A stretch of 64,000 nucleotides of DNA from Pseudomonas sp. WS 5079 (GCF_012985465.1 NZ_JAAQWN010000005.1:186001-250000), one strand, 5' to 3'; shown: positions 27,849-36,981, numbered from the stretch's first letter. Notes: generated by a model not told the origin, from the letters alone. Numbers and translations are program-made.

Positions 27849-28874
27849 TCAAATACGCACGACCAACTTGCCGAAATTGCGCCCTTCCAACAGGCCGATA
27901 AAAGCTTCGGGCGCCTGCTCAAGGCCCTCGACCACGTCTTCGCGAAACTTGACCTTGCCGTCCCGCACCCACGGCGCCATGGCGCTGATGAATTCCGGGT
28001 GGCGGTCGCCATAGTCGTCGAACACGATAAAGCCCTGGATGCGCACGCGCTTGGTCAACAGGGTGCGTTGCAACGCTGGCAGCCGGTCAGGGCCGGTGGG
28101 GGCCTCATGGGCGTTGTAGCCGGCAATCAGGCCACACAGGGGGATCCGCGCCTTGGGATTGAGCAGGGGCAGTACGGCGTCGAAAACCTTGCCGCCGACG
28201 TTCTCGTAATAAATGTCCACCCCTTTGAAACAGGCCTGGGCCAGCTCATCGGCAAAATCTGCGCCTTTGTGATCGATGCAGGCGTCAAAACCCAACTCTT
28301 CCACCACGTAGCGGCATTTGTCTGCGCCGCCCGCGATGCCAACCACCCGCAGGCCCTTGAGCTTGGCCACCTGGCCAACCACCGAGCCCACTGCACCGGA
28401 GGCCGCCGCCACCACCAGGGTTTCCCCGGCCTGGGGTTGGCCGATATCCATCAGGCCCATGTAGGCCGTCATGCCGGGCATGCCCAGCACACCCAGGGCC
28501 ATGGACGGGCTTGGCAAGCCGTTGGGCACCGGTATCAAATTGCGGCCGTCACTGATGCTATGGCTTTGCCAGCCGGTGGCGCCGACCACCAGGTCACCCA
28601 CCTCGAACTTGGGGTTACGCGACTGTTCGATGCGGCTGACAGCGCCACCAGTCATCACCTCGCCGATTTCTACCGGGGCTGCGTAGGACGGCGCGTCACT
28701 CATGCGTCCACGCATGTAGGGGTCCAGGGACAGGAACAGGGTCTTGAGCAGGACCTGGCCGTCTGCCAGGTCGGGCAGCGCCACGCGCTCCAGGCGGAAG
28801 TTTTCCGGCACGGGCGCACCCTGCGGGCGTGATACCAGGACGATGCGCTGGTTGAGGGTCATGGCTTGGGTCAT
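27849..28874 (-). CDS. MDR-family NADP-dependent oxidoreductase
   Basis: A 341-residue zinc-independent medium-chain dehydrogenase of the leukotriene B4 dehydrogenase / CurA type. The start at 28874 ([19 protein letters not shown]) has AGGAG. It shows the Rossmann motif [32 protein letters not shown], and [20 protein letters not shown]. The family reduces alpha,beta-unsaturated ketones or aldehydes with NADPH. It interrupts the ybaB-recR pair and is separated from ybaB by a terminator, so it is probably a later insertion that reads into recR. Confidence 0.9.
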   Translation of the reverse strand: MTQAMTLNQRIVLVSRPQGAPVPENFRLERVALPDLADGQVLLKTLFLSLDPYMRGRMSDAPSYAAPVEIGEVMTGGAVSRIEQSRNPKFEVGDLVVGATGWQSHSISDGRNLIPVPNGLPSPSMALGVLGMPGMTAYMGLMDIGQPQAGETLVVAAASGAVGSVVGQVAKLKGLRVVGIAGGADKCRYVVEELGFDACIDHKGADFADELAQACFKGVDIYYENVGGKVFDAVLPLLNPKARIPLCGLIAGYNAHEAPTGPDRLPALQRTLLTKRVRIQGFIVFDDYGDRHPEFISAMAPWVRDGKVKFREDVVEGLEQAPEAFIGLLEGRNFGKLVVRI

Positions 28875-28967
28875 CAGCGAGGCTCCTTTATATCGGTGAT
28901 TGAATTCAGCGGTATAGGGTGCAGACAGCTGTTGCAGGGCTGACGTTCGATTGTGCCCGAGACAAAC

Positions 28968-28997
28968 AAAAATGCCAGGCGCGATGCCTGGCATTTT
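28968..28997 (-). terminator. Rho-independent terminator after ybaB
   Basis: AAAATGCCAGGC and GCCTGGCATTTTT form a 12-bp stem with a 5-base loop and a T run on the minus strand, 20 bp after the ybaB stop. Confidence 0.85.
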
Positions 28998-29015
28998 CAG
29001 TCTTGCGCTGGCCGG

Positions 29016-29354
29016 TCAGAACGGCAGCTTCATGCCCGGCGGTAGTTGCATGCCCGCGGTCACGCCGGACATTTTGTCCTGGCTGTTGGCTTCGATCTTG
29101 CGCACGGCGTCGTTGACGGCCGCGGCGAACAGGGCTTCGAGCATTTCCAGGTCGTCTTCGCCAACGCCCGGCAATACGCTTGGGTCAATGCTCACGCGCT
29201 TGATGTCGTGACGACCGGTCATCACCACGCTGACCATATCGCCACCGGCTTTACCGGTGACTTCGGCGTTGGCCAGTTCTTCCTGCATCTTGGCCATCTT
29301 TTCCTGCATCTGCTGCGCCTGCTTCATCAGGCCGGCCATGCCACCTTTCATCAT
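29016..29354 (-). CDS. ybaB: YbaB/EbfC nucleoid-associated protein
   Basis: A 112-residue protein starting [27 protein letters not shown] (standard first two methionines). The helical N terminus and the central [22 protein letters not shown] beta region are diagnostic. It is a homodimeric DNA-binding protein. It is 66 bp behind dnaX in the usual dnaX-ybaB order. Confidence 0.95.
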   Translation of the reverse strand: MMKGGMAGLMKQAQQMQEKMAKMQEELANAEVTGKAGGDMVSVVMTGRHDIKRVSIDPSVLPGVGEDDLEMLEALFAAAVNDAVRKIEANSQDKMSGVTAGMQLPPGMKLPF

Positions 29355-29420
29355 GGGAATCACCTCAAAAGTACGTGGATCAATACGGCGCCGAGCCTCG
29401 GGGCACGGCGCCTGCAATTA

Positions 29421-31472
29421 TCAGCCCGCTGCAGCCTGGGCTTCGACAGGTTCAATAGTATCGTGTCGCACCACTGCGCCAAACTGCTCCATCATCTGCT
29501 GGATCAGCGGGTCGGCCTGGATCGACTCCTCGGCCTCGCGCTGGCGGTTGAGCCGGCGACGGGTGGCGGCCTGGGCCGGAGTTTCCTGCTCGGGCTTGAT
29601 CAGCTCGATGGTCACCGTCAGGGTGCGTTCGTGGAACTGGTTCAGGGCATCGTTGAGCCGGCGCTGCTGGGTCGCGTTGAACAGGGCGCTGTGGGCCGGG
29701 TCCAGGTGCAACAGCCAGTGATCGCCATCGACAGCGATCAGCGTGCAGTTGGCGGCGATGCTGCCGGTCATGCCGGAAATCGGCAATTTCGGGAACAGCT
29801 CCAGCCATTGCAGGGCCAGGCCAGTGGCCGGCATGGCGGCAGGCTCCGCCTCGGGCTCGGGCGCAGGCTCGGCGGTGTGCTCGCTGGCCAGGTCGTCCAA
29901 GTAGCTGTAGGCCGAATCCATGTCCGGCTCGATGTAATCTTCGTCCAGGGGCGGTTCGTCATCCAGGTCGATGCCTGGGGTAGCGGCGTCCACTTCGGCA
30001 ATAGTCGGCTCGGGCACGGGTGCCGAGACCCATTCCGGCGCGTCGGGTACCACGCTGTCGGGGGTTGGCGTCGGCATCGGCGTCAGTTCAGGCTGCTCGC
30101 CGGTGGTTTCGAGGACAGGCTCGACGGCAGGAGCCAGCTCGACCACGGCCTCTGCCGGCTCATTCCAGGGCAGATCGACTACCGGCGCGGGCTCGGGCTC
30201 GACCATCGGCTGCGGCGCCACTACAGGCGCCACAGGCTCCACCGCGACCATGGCTGGAGCAGCGGCCACAGGTTGCGGCGCGCTTACTGGCGCAACGACC
30301 GCCGCGCCAGCCACTGGTTTGGCGGAATCAACTGTGGCCTGGCTGATCCCCACTGGCTTTAGTGGCTGTCTCGGCGCGTCGGCGGTATCCGCGGGGCGAA
30401 ACGCCAGCATGCGCAGCATGACCATTTCGAAACCGCCGCGCGGGTCTGGTGCCAACGGCAGGTCGCGGCGCCCGATCAGGCCCATCTGGTAGTAGAACTG
30501 CACATCTTCGGCCGGCAGCGCCTGGGCCAGTGCCAATACGCGGTCGCGGTCGCCGTGGCCGTTGTCGACCCCCTCAGGCAGGGCCTGGGCGATAGCGACG
30601 CGGTGCAGCACATTGAGAATTTCCGAGAGCACGCCATTCCAGTCCGGCCCCTGCTCCGACAGATGGCGCACGGCTTCGAGCAGCGCCTTGGCGTCGCCTT
30701 CGATCAGCGCATGCAGCACGTCGAACACTTGGCCGTGATCGAGGGTGCCGAGCATGGCGCGCACGTCGGCGGCCATTACCTTGCCTTCACCGAAGGCAAT
30801 CGCCTGGTCGGTCAGGCTCATGGCATCGCGCATCGAGCCATCGGCGGCGCGGCCCAGCAGCCACAGCGCATCGTCTTCGAACGGCACGTTCTCCACACCC
30901 AATACGTGGGTCAAATGCTCGACCACCCGCTCAGGGGTCATGTTCTTCAGGGAGAACTGCAGGCACCGCGACAAAATCGTTGCAGGAAGTTTCTGCGGAT
31001 CGGTGGTGGCCAGGATGAACTTAACGTAGGGCGGCGGCTCCTCCAGGGTCTTCAACAGCGCGTTGAAGGAATGGCTGGAGAGCATGTGCACTTCGTCGAT
31101 CAGGTAGACCTTGAAGCGCCCGCGGCTGGGGGCGTACTGCACGTTGTCCAGCAGTTCGCGGGTGTCCTCGACCTTGGTGCGGCTCGCGGCGTCGATTTCG
31201 ATCAGGTCGACAAAGCGCCCTTCGTCGATCTCCCGGCACACCGAGCAGGTGCCGCAGGGCGTCGAGGTGATGCCGGTCTCACAGTTCAGGCACTTGGCAA
31301 TGATCCGCGCAATGGTGGTCTTGCCCACCCCGCGCGTGCCGGTGAACAGGTAGGCGTGGTGCAGCCGTTGGCTGTCCAAGGCATTGATCAGAGCCTTGAG
31401 CACATGGGTCTGGCCGACCATTTCGCGGAACGAGCGCGGACGCCATTTACGTGCAAGAACCTGATAACTCAT
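29421..31472 (-). CDS. dnaX: DNA polymerase III subunits tau/gamma
   Basis: A 683-residue clamp loader subunit. Walker A is GTRGVGKTT (about 45-53), followed by a zinc module (CLNCETG...CGTCSVC), the DEVHMLS Walker B, and a sensor-2-like region. The clamp-loader core ends near residue 370. A Pro/Ala/Val/Glu-rich linker (about 390-560) leads to the tau C terminus that binds polymerase alpha. I saw no A6G-type slippery heptamer like the one that makes gamma in E. coli, so a short form would need another signal. Confidence 0.95.
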   Translation of the reverse strand: MSYQVLARKWRPRSFREMVGQTHVLKALINALDSQRLHHAYLFTGTRGVGKTTIARIIAKCLNCETGITSTPCGTCSVCREIDEGRFVDLIEIDAASRTKVEDTRELLDNVQYAPSRGRFKVYLIDEVHMLSSHSFNALLKTLEEPPPYVKFILATTDPQKLPATILSRCLQFSLKNMTPERVVEHLTHVLGVENVPFEDDALWLLGRAADGSMRDAMSLTDQAIAFGEGKVMAADVRAMLGTLDHGQVFDVLHALIEGDAKALLEAVRHLSEQGPDWNGVLSEILNVLHRVAIAQALPEGVDNGHGDRDRVLALAQALPAEDVQFYYQMGLIGRRDLPLAPDPRGGFEMVMLRMLAFRPADTADAPRQPLKPVGISQATVDSAKPVAGAAVVAPVSAPQPVAAAPAMVAVEPVAPVVAPQPMVEPEPAPVVDLPWNEPAEAVVELAPAVEPVLETTGEQPELTPMPTPTPDSVVPDAPEWVSAPVPEPTIAEVDAATPGIDLDDEPPLDEDYIEPDMDSAYSYLDDLASEHTAEPAPEPEAEPAAMPATGLALQWLELFPKLPISGMTGSIAANCTLIAVDGDHWLLHLDPAHSALFNATQQRRLNDALNQFHERTLTVTIELIKPEQETPAQAATRRRLNRQREAEESIQADPLIQQMMEQFGAVVRHDTIEPVEAQAAAG

Positions 31473-31606
31473 CGAAAACCGTCGCAACTGGGAAGCGGAA
31501 GCCGGTAATGCTAGCGGAGCAGGGGGGAAATTGCATCCGGCACGCTCGCCTAATCTGACTAAGCTGGTAGTGGCACGCCCTGCAAAGGGCTGATCCCGGA
31601 GAGTTT

Positions 31607-32374
31607 ATGCGCGTAGTCCTGGGCGCTTTATGGATGATCACCACACTGAGCCTGGCGGCGCCCGCCCCGTTGCGCTTCGCCATTTCCGACAGCTGGGCCA
31701 TGCCCATGGTGCAGATCGAGGGGGCCCAGCCGACCCAGGGCATTTTGTATGACTTGATGCTCAGCCTGGCAACCCAGGTCGGCCACCCGGCGCAGTTCCA
31801 GGTACTGGCCCGGGCCCGTATCGCTCCAGCCATGGAGCACGGCGAGATTGATGTGCGCTGCTACGTCGCACAAGCGTGGCTGAATAATCTGTCCGGGGAC
31901 TACATATGGAGCATTCCGTTATGGGTGCAGCGCAATGTCCTGGCCAGCGCCCATGTGCCGCCGCTGTCGGTGAATGTGGCGCAGCTGGCGGCACAGAATA
32001 TCGGCACGGTGCTCAACTACAGCTACCCGACCCTCGAACCGCTGTTTGCCAAGGGCCAGCTCAAGCGCGACGACGCCCGCAGCGAAGAGCAAGTGCTGCA
32101 AAAGCTGGTGGCGGGACGCTTCAAGTACGCGGTCACCAACGAATGGACCCTGGAACGCTTCAATCAGCAGTTACCGGCAGGTCGCAAGCTGCACGTGGTG
32201 GCCGTGATTGAAGAGCAGAGCCTGGGCTGCTACGTGCGCAACGACCCAGCCCTACCCGTGCAGCGGATTTTGCGCACACTGCTGCGTATGAAAATGTCCG
32301 GGGAGATTGACGCAATCATCCTGCTCTATACCGGCGACGCTGGGCGCCTGCCTCAATCCCCGCCAGCGCCATAG
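31607..32374 (+). CDS. Periplasmic solute-binding-protein-like protein
   Basis: A 255-residue protein with an N-terminal signal peptide (MRVVLGALWMITTLSLAAPA). The rest resembles the type 2 periplasmic-binding (amino-acid SBP_bac_3) fold: LRFAISDSWAMPMVQ, GILYDLML, and DEARS-like EEQVLQKLVAGRFKYAVTNEW. No ABC permease or ATPase is adjacent, so it is an orphan, possibly a sensor input rather than a transporter part. Its last 22 bases overlap the convergent GGDEF-EAL gene. Confidence 0.82.
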   Translation: MRVVLGALWMITTLSLAAPAPLRFAISDSWAMPMVQIEGAQPTQGILYDLMLSLATQVGHPAQFQVLARARIAPAMEHGEIDVRCYVAQAWLNNLSGDYIWSIPLWVQRNVLASAHVPPLSVNVAQLAAQNIGTVLNYSYPTLEPLFAKGQLKRDDARSEEQVLQKLVAGRFKYAVTNEWTLERFNQQLPAGRKLHVVAVIEEQSLGCYVRNDPALPVQRILRTLLRMKMSGEIDAIILLYTGDAGRLPQSPPAP

Positions 32375-34044
32375 TTGAGCAGATCAAACCCCGCCGCCCA
32401 GGCCGGCACCTCGGCTGCCGGCATCGGTTGGGCGAAGTAATAGCCCTGCGCCACTTCACAGCCCATGCGCAGCAGCAACTGGCCATGCTCGAGGGTTTCC
32501 AGGCCCTCGGCGATCACTTCGCGACCAAATGCCCGGGCCAGGCCGATCACCGCCTGGGTCAGCGCGAGGTCATCCTTGTCATGCAGGATGTCGCGCACAA
32601 ACGACTTGTCGATCTTGATGGTCTGGGTGGGCAGGCGCTTGAGGTAGCTGAGGGACGAATAGCCCGTGCCGAAATCGTCCAGGGAAAACCGCACTCCCAG
32701 CGCCTGGCATGCCGCCAGGTGCTCGGTGACGCGCTGGATATGATCGATGGCTACCGATTCGGCGATCTCCAGGTCGAGCATGTGCGGCGCAACGTCAGGA
32801 TGCTGGGCCAGCAGCTGTTGCAAGCGCTCGACAAAATCCGCGCGCTGGAAGTGTCGCGCCGCGATATTCACGCTGACCGGCCAGCAGTGCCCGGCATCTT
32901 GCCACTGGCGTATCTGCGCCAGCACCTGGTCCATCACCCACTCGCCGACATCGACGATCAGGTCGGTCTGCTCGATCAACGACAGGAAATCCTTGGGCGA
33001 CACCAGCCCGCGAATCGGGTGCTGCCAGCGCAGCAATGCCTCAAAACCCACGACCTGGCCGTGGCGCAGGTTGATCTTGGGATGGAAGTGCAGGCACAAC
33101 TCCCCCGCTGCCAGGGCCTGGCGAATCTGCTGCACGGTCTGGTGGGTGGCCTTGACCTCCTGCTCCAGGGACACATCAAACAGCTGGTAGCGGTTACGGC
33201 CACTTTGCTTGGCCACGTACATCGCCTGGTCGGCATGGCGCAGCAGGGTGTCGGCATCCTCGTCATCCAACGGGAACAGCGTGACGCCAATGCTGGCAAA
33301 CACGTTGATCTGCGCGCCGAGGATCGAGTACGGCTCGGAAATGGCCGTGAGGATGCGCCGCAAAGCGCGGTTCAACTCCTCGGCATCGCGCACGTAGCGC
33401 AGGATCAGCACAAACTCGTCACCGGCAAGCCTTGCGACCACATCTTCGCCACGGATGATGTCGCGCAGGCGGCTGGCGACCTCCACCAGCAACAGGTCGC
33501 CAGAGGCATGGCCGTAGCCGTCGTTGACCGCCTTGAAGCCGTCCAGGTCGAGCATGCACACCGCCAGGGGGATGTGCTCGCTGCGGGAAAACTCCAAGGA
33601 TTGCACGAGCAGTTCAGACAGATAGGCACGGTTGGGCAGCCCGGTCAGCACATCATGGCCGACCCGCCATTGCAGGGTCTGCAACAACTGGCGCTTTTCG
33701 CTGACATCAAAACGAATCGACACGTACTTCTGCACCTTGCCGGTCCGCTCATCGACCAGCGGCACCATGGTGCTGTCGACCCAGTACAGCGAGCCGTCCT
33801 TGGCGCGGTTACAGATTTCCCCGCGCCAGACCTTACCCTCGGTGATGGTGCGCCACATCCCCTGGAAAAACCCGGCAGGATGCAACCCGGAACTGAGGAT
33901 CCGGTGGTTGCGCCCCAGCAACTCGTCGCGGCTGTAGCCGGACATGCCGCAGAATTGGTCGTTTACATAGGTGATGCGGCCGGTGAGGTCTGTCTCGGAG
34001 AAAATGGCGGCGGCATCCACGGCCCTGCGGTATTTCTCATCCAT
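32353..34044 (-). CDS. PAS-GGDEF-EAL cyclic-di-GMP enzyme
   Basis: A 563-residue protein. An N-terminal PAS/PAC (about 5-125; GRITYVNDQFCGMSGYSRDEL) lies ahead of a GGDEF domain with RLAGDEF and an intact inhibitory I-site (RGED five residues before it). The EAL domain shows FEALLRW, NIAARHF, DLEIAES, DDFGTGYSSL, IKIDKSFV and IAEGLET, the residues needed for phosphodiesterase activity. It makes and/or degrades c-di-GMP. It starts 18 bp after the Aer-like chemoreceptor on the same strand, so the two are likely co-transcribed. Confidence 0.93.
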   Translation of the reverse strand: MDEKYRRAVDAAAIFSETDLTGRITYVNDQFCGMSGYSRDELLGRNHRILSSGLHPAGFFQGMWRTITEGKVWRGEICNRAKDGSLYWVDSTMVPLVDERTGKVQKYVSIRFDVSEKRQLLQTLQWRVGHDVLTGLPNRAYLSELLVQSLEFSRSEHIPLAVCMLDLDGFKAVNDGYGHASGDLLLVEVASRLRDIIRGEDVVARLAGDEFVLILRYVRDAEELNRALRRILTAISEPYSILGAQINVFASIGVTLFPLDDEDADTLLRHADQAMYVAKQSGRNRYQLFDVSLEQEVKATHQTVQQIRQALAAGELCLHFHPKINLRHGQVVGFEALLRWQHPIRGLVSPKDFLSLIEQTDLIVDVGEWVMDQVLAQIRQWQDAGHCWPVSVNIAARHFQRADFVERLQQLLAQHPDVAPHMLDLEIAESVAIDHIQRVTEHLAACQALGVRFSLDDFGTGYSSLSYLKRLPTQTIKIDKSFVRDILHDKDDLALTQAVIGLARAFGREVIAEGLETLEHGQLLLRMGCEVAQGYYFAQPMPAAEVPAWAAGFDLLNYGAGGD

Positions 34045-34062
34045 GAATGAGGCTCTAGGTGG

Positions 34063-35628
34063 CTAGCGGTTGAACCGCTCGACCAGGGCACGCAACCCGG
34101 AAGAGATGCTTTCAAGTTCCCGGCCCCGGGTGACTGCAGCGTTGGCATTGCCCGCTGTCTTTTGTACCGTGGCCGCGACGTTATTGATCTGTTGTGAAAC
34201 ATCCTCTGCGACGTGGGATTGTTCCTGCGAGGCAGCAGCCATTTGCTGACTCATGCCGGTAATGCGCTCTACTGCCTGGCGAATACCTAGCAATGCCTGT
34301 TGCGCCTGCAATACCTGCTGCACGCCCTGCTCGGCCTCATGGATACCGGTGCTGGCAATTTCCACTGCTTCATCGGCGCCCGCGCGTAGATTCTGGATGA
34401 TGCCCTGGATCTGCTCGGTCGACTCCCGGGTCTTGCCCGCCAGCGCCCGCACTTCATCGGCCACCACCGCAAAACCACGGCCCTGTTCACCAGCCCGCGC
34501 CGCCTCGATGGCAGCATTCAGGGCCAGCAGGTTGGTCTGGTCGGCAATCGCCTGGATCATGCTCGCCGCCACGCGGATTTCCTGGGTCTGGCCGGCCAGG
34601 TGGCCCACCGCCTGGTTGATCTGGGTAACGGTGGCCGCCAGCAGTTGGATCGCGTCGCGTGTGGTTCCGACCACCTGGCTGCCATGCCCGGCCAGGTCGT
34701 TGGCGGTACGGGCTTCGCTGGCGGTCTGCTGTACATGTGTCGCCACTTCGGCGATGGAGGCGGCCATTTCGGTCATGGCCGCGGCGGTCATATCGGTTTC
34801 GGCGCGCTGTTCCAGCAGTGCCGACTCGGTATTGCCCGACAACACGCTGGAATCGGTAGCCGCCTCGGCCATCTGTGTGGCCAGGTCGCTGAGCCGCGTG
34901 AGGGCGGTTTTCAAGCGCGCCTCTTCGCTGATCAGGATCATCTCCAATTGCGCGGCCGGACCTAGCGCATCGCTGTAGGTCATGGCGCTGATCGGGTCGG
35001 AAAAGGTGTTGGGAGTGTGCTCGACAATCTGCTTGAGCTGCTGCCCCAGACGCAGGTGCGCCCAGGCGCCCAGACCGAGAAACAGCAGCGCAGTCGTTGC
35101 CTGAGCCCAGCCGCTGGGCAGCCATTGCACCGCGCCGCCAGCCGCCACCGCCGCCAGGGCGGGCACGGCCAGGGCATTGCCGAACTGGCCCAGGCGTTGC
35201 AGCGGCGAAACCGCCGAACGCCCGGCACGCAAGCGCGCGTAGAGCGCTTCGGCACGCCGCACCTGTTCGCGCGTCGGCTTGACCCGCACCGACTCATAGC
35301 CCACCAACCGGCCGTCTTCGAGGATGGGGGTCACATAGGCGCTGACCCAATAAAAGTTGCCATTTTTGCAGCGATTCTTGACCACGCCCATCCAGCTCTG
35401 GCCGGCCTTGAGGTAGCGCCACATCAGTTCGAAGACCGCCGGCGGCATATCCGGGTGGCGTACCAGGTTGTGGGTACTGCCGATCAGCTCGGCTTGGGTG
35501 AAGCCGCTCATGGCAGCAAACTCGGCGTTGCAGTAGGTAATGTGGCTATTGATGTCCGTCGCGGAAATGAGCCGTTGCTGCTCCCCGAAAGTCTGTTCAA
35601 CTGTGGTGACCGGCAAATTGACGCGCAC
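34063..35628 (-). CDS. Second Aer-like PAS chemoreceptor
   Basis: A 521-residue receptor with GTG start and GGAG at good spacing. The PAS region ([55 protein letters not shown]) is clearly paralogous to that of the gene at 6384. Its hydrophobic hairpin (about 150-190) and signalling tip ([20 protein letters not shown]) are similarly placed, and both proteins end LVERFNR. No periplasmic domain is present. It likely senses cytoplasmic redox. It heads a pair with the PAS-GGDEF-EAL gene. Confidence 0.9.
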   Translation of the reverse strand: MRVNLPVTTVEQTFGEQQRLISATDINSHITYCNAEFAAMSGFTQAELIGSTHNLVRHPDMPPAVFELMWRYLKAGQSWMGVVKNRCKNGNFYWVSAYVTPILEDGRLVGYESVRVKPTREQVRRAEALYARLRAGRSAVSPLQRLGQFGNALAVPALAAVAAGGAVQWLPSGWAQATTALLFLGLGAWAHLRLGQQLKQIVEHTPNTFSDPISAMTYSDALGPAAQLEMILISEEARLKTALTRLSDLATQMAEAATDSSVLSGNTESALLEQRAETDMTAAAMTEMAASIAEVATHVQQTASEARTANDLAGHGSQVVGTTRDAIQLLAATVTQINQAVGHLAGQTQEIRVAASMIQAIADQTNLLALNAAIEAARAGEQGRGFAVVADEVRALAGKTRESTEQIQGIIQNLRAGADEAVEIASTGIHEAEQGVQQVLQAQQALLGIRQAVERITGMSQQMAAASQEQSHVAEDVSQQINNVAATVQKTAGNANAAVTRGRELESISSGLRALVERFNR

Positions 35629-35890
35629 TTTAAAGCTCCATGGACAGCATTCGATCTACCGGCCCGGGATCGGGTAGATCCGGCAGGTAGAGGGGTATTT
35701 CCAGACGGGTAAACCGTCAATCGGCTGGCTGGCGCCATTGGGCGGCCAAACCAGGTTTTGCCCAGCACCTGAGCTTCGGTTTAGCGAAGATCAACTAGGC
35801 TTTAATTCGAGCGTCTGGTGTGAAAGGCGGGGGCTGCGGGGGCGCGCAAGAGCGAGCCTGGCGCTGCGGCCAAGCAACTGTTTTGCAACT
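35629..35890. other. Gap upstream of the Aer-like receptor and the small ORF
   Basis: No gene supported. A hairpin with arms GATCTACC and GGTAGATC lies at 35653-35680, about 25 bp before the receptor start on its 5' side and could be an operator. A GC-rich stretch at 35820-35870 follows. An open frame runs through here to 35920 and overlaps the small-ORF start, but it lacks conserved content. Confidence 0.5.
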
Positions 35891-35939
35891 ACCTTTATGA
35901 AAGAGAGGAGAAAGCAATGATTTCCCGTTTCATAAAGGT
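35891..35939 (+). repeat. Perfect 12-bp inverted repeat around a ribosome-binding site and start codon
   Basis: ACCTTTATGAAA (35891-35902) and TTTCATAAAGGT (35928-35939) are exact complements around a 25-base loop. The loop holds GAGGAG (35905-35910) and ATG 35917 of the small ORF. In RNA the start signal would sit in a hairpin loop; in DNA it could be a dimer operator. Confidence 0.8.
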
Positions 35940-36039
35940 GCCCTGTGAAACGACACCGCCAAATACTTGTCCTAAACGCCGATTCTACGAATTACATCAC
36001 ATTTTGCAAGAAAAGGTGATGGTGCGTGCCGTTGTCTAA
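35917..36039 (+). CDS. 40-residue small protein with strong ribosome-binding site
   Basis: ATG 35917 follows GAGGAG by six bases, the best ribosome-binding site in the neighbourhood. The product is 40 residues, basic, with two cysteines and a proline-threonine segment (MISRFIKVPCETTPPNTCPK). There is no signal peptide or membrane helix. Codons ATA, TTA and AAA are used, unlike the GC-rich neighbours, which suggests foreign origin. It lies 47 bp upstream of the broken XRE gene on the same strand; a regulator-plus-small-partner operon is possible. I do not recognise it. Confidence 0.5.
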   Translation: MISRFIKVPCETTPPNTCPKRRFYELHHILQEKVMVRAVV

Positions 36040-36086
36040 TGCCAATATTTATCGTTAAGTTCTTGATTCTAAATGGGAATTGAGCG

Positions 36087-36402
36087 ATGCAAATTTCAAG
36101 TTTGGGTCCAGCCATCAGACGTTATCGAAAGGTAGCGGGGCTTACTCAGGCTGAACTAGGTGAGAAAACCGGTTTTGACCCTAAAACCATCAGCCGCTTC
36201 GAAACCGGCACCTATACACCCAGCGTTGACGCTCTCTTCTTGTTTGCAGAGGCTCTGGGAGTGAAGACTGAAAGTCTTTTTTGCCGATCTGGGCGATGAG
36301 GACGAACAGCGCGCTTATCTGTTCGGTGTCATTCATAAAGCCACCCCGAAGGATCTGGGAAAGCTGATAGCGGCGGTAGACCAGGCCTTGTCCAAGCCTT
36401 AG
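36087..36402 (+). pseudogene. XRE-family transcriptional regulator, frameshifted
   Basis: The first 60 codons encode an HTH_3 regulator (AIRRYRKVAGLTQAELGEKTGFDPKTISRFETG). The frame then ends at 36299 after an unlikely tail. If one of the bases near 36265-36267 is removed, the text continues in another frame as GVKLKVFFADLGDEDEQRAY and on to VDQALSKP, stopping at 36402. That restores a 104-residue protein like those of other pseudomonads. A terminator hairpin sits right after 36402, not after 36299. This is a single-base insertion or a sequencing error. Confidence 0.8.
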
Positions 36403-36420
36403 AGCTCGTACGACATAAAA

Positions 36421-36456
36421 AAGAGCAGGTCGCTGATGCCGCCTGTTCTTTGCTCT
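36421..36456 (+). terminator. Terminator of the XRE gene
   Basis: AAGAGCAGG and CCTGTTCTT pair (one G-U) around a 12-base loop, followed by a T-rich tail. It lies 19 bp after the stop of the frame-corrected XRE gene. Confidence 0.65.
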
Positions 36457-36592
36457 TTGCCTACTGACATGATCCAACCGGACAGCGCCTCTCCTGGCAG
36501 GCGCTGGGCCACGCCTTTTGCCAATATGCTCGCGCAGCCCAAGCGGACTCGGCATCCTTTCGCGCAATTACTTCAAAATGCAAGGGACTACC

Positions 36593-36747
36593 ATGAGCTA
36601 CCTGCGCCTGCTGGCGGTGGCTGGCACCTAGAACCTGCCTGCAAGACCGGCATCTTCCTGCTGGCGGCGAAGAAGCTTCTGGTGATTGACGTGGTTGCGT
36701 TGCTGGCAGGCGTGCGCTAGTTCTTCAACCGCAATAAAGGCCGATAG
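36593..36747 (+). pseudogene. Decayed gene remnant (possible DUF2167-like membrane protein)
   Basis: ATG 36593 has a plausible ribosome-binding site and starts MSYLRLLAVAGT, a signal-peptide-like beginning, but stops at 36631. Directly after, another frame reads KTGIFLLAAKKLLVIDVVAL and LAGVR, a TAG at 36718, then FFNRNKGR and a final stop at 36747. The look is an N-terminal start fused to a membrane C-terminal tail with the middle deleted and an in-frame stop. The family guess is from general resemblance only. Confidence 0.35.
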
Positions 36748-36757
36748 CCAGACACGA

Positions 36758-36783
36758 AAACGCCGCGAAAAAAACGCGGCGTA
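36758..36783 (-). terminator. Hairpin downstream of the SRP RNA gene
   Basis: ACGCCGCG and CGCGGCGT pair around seven T residues on the minus strand, followed by TTTTC. It lies about 90 bp after the 4.5S RNA end and could terminate its precursor. Confidence 0.5.
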
Positions 36784-36871
36784 CAGACGGCTTCGACCGC
36801 TGCGCAATAACGCACGGCAAAGTGATAATTTTTGATCAGAGGGAGAGTTGTTACGAAGGGAGCGTTATGGA

Positions 36872-36981
36872 GGCAACCCCACCAGCCACACCCCGGCACA
36901 CAATGTTCCCGCTGTGGCTGCTGCCTTCCGGCTCTGACCAGGTTCACGGGTAATCGTTGCGGGGGGACCGATGGGGTCACC
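36872..36981 (-). ncRNA. ffs: Signal recognition particle 4.5S RNA
   Basis: On the minus strand the sequence folds as a long hairpin: 5' GGTGACCCCA pairs with 3' TGGGGTTGCC. The universally conserved SRP tip is present (CAGGTCAGAGCCGGAAGGCAGC-like, with GGTCAG and GGAAGGCAGCAG) and matches E. coli 4.5S closely there, together with the CGCAACG and TGTGCCGGG blocks. It binds Ffh for co-translational membrane targeting. Confidence 0.93.

Noticed and set aside
29421..31472. Programmed frameshift in dnaX
   Set aside because: No A6G-type heptamer with a downstream hairpin was seen on the coding strand.
35738..35920. 60-codon frame running into the small ORF
   Set aside because: No conserved content or ribosome-binding site; only its last seven codons could matter, as a coupling frame.
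36436..36720. 94-codon open frame after the XRE terminator
   Set aside because: Its first two thirds are random-looking and cross the XRE terminator; only the last part resembles a protein, so it is treated as a remnant.
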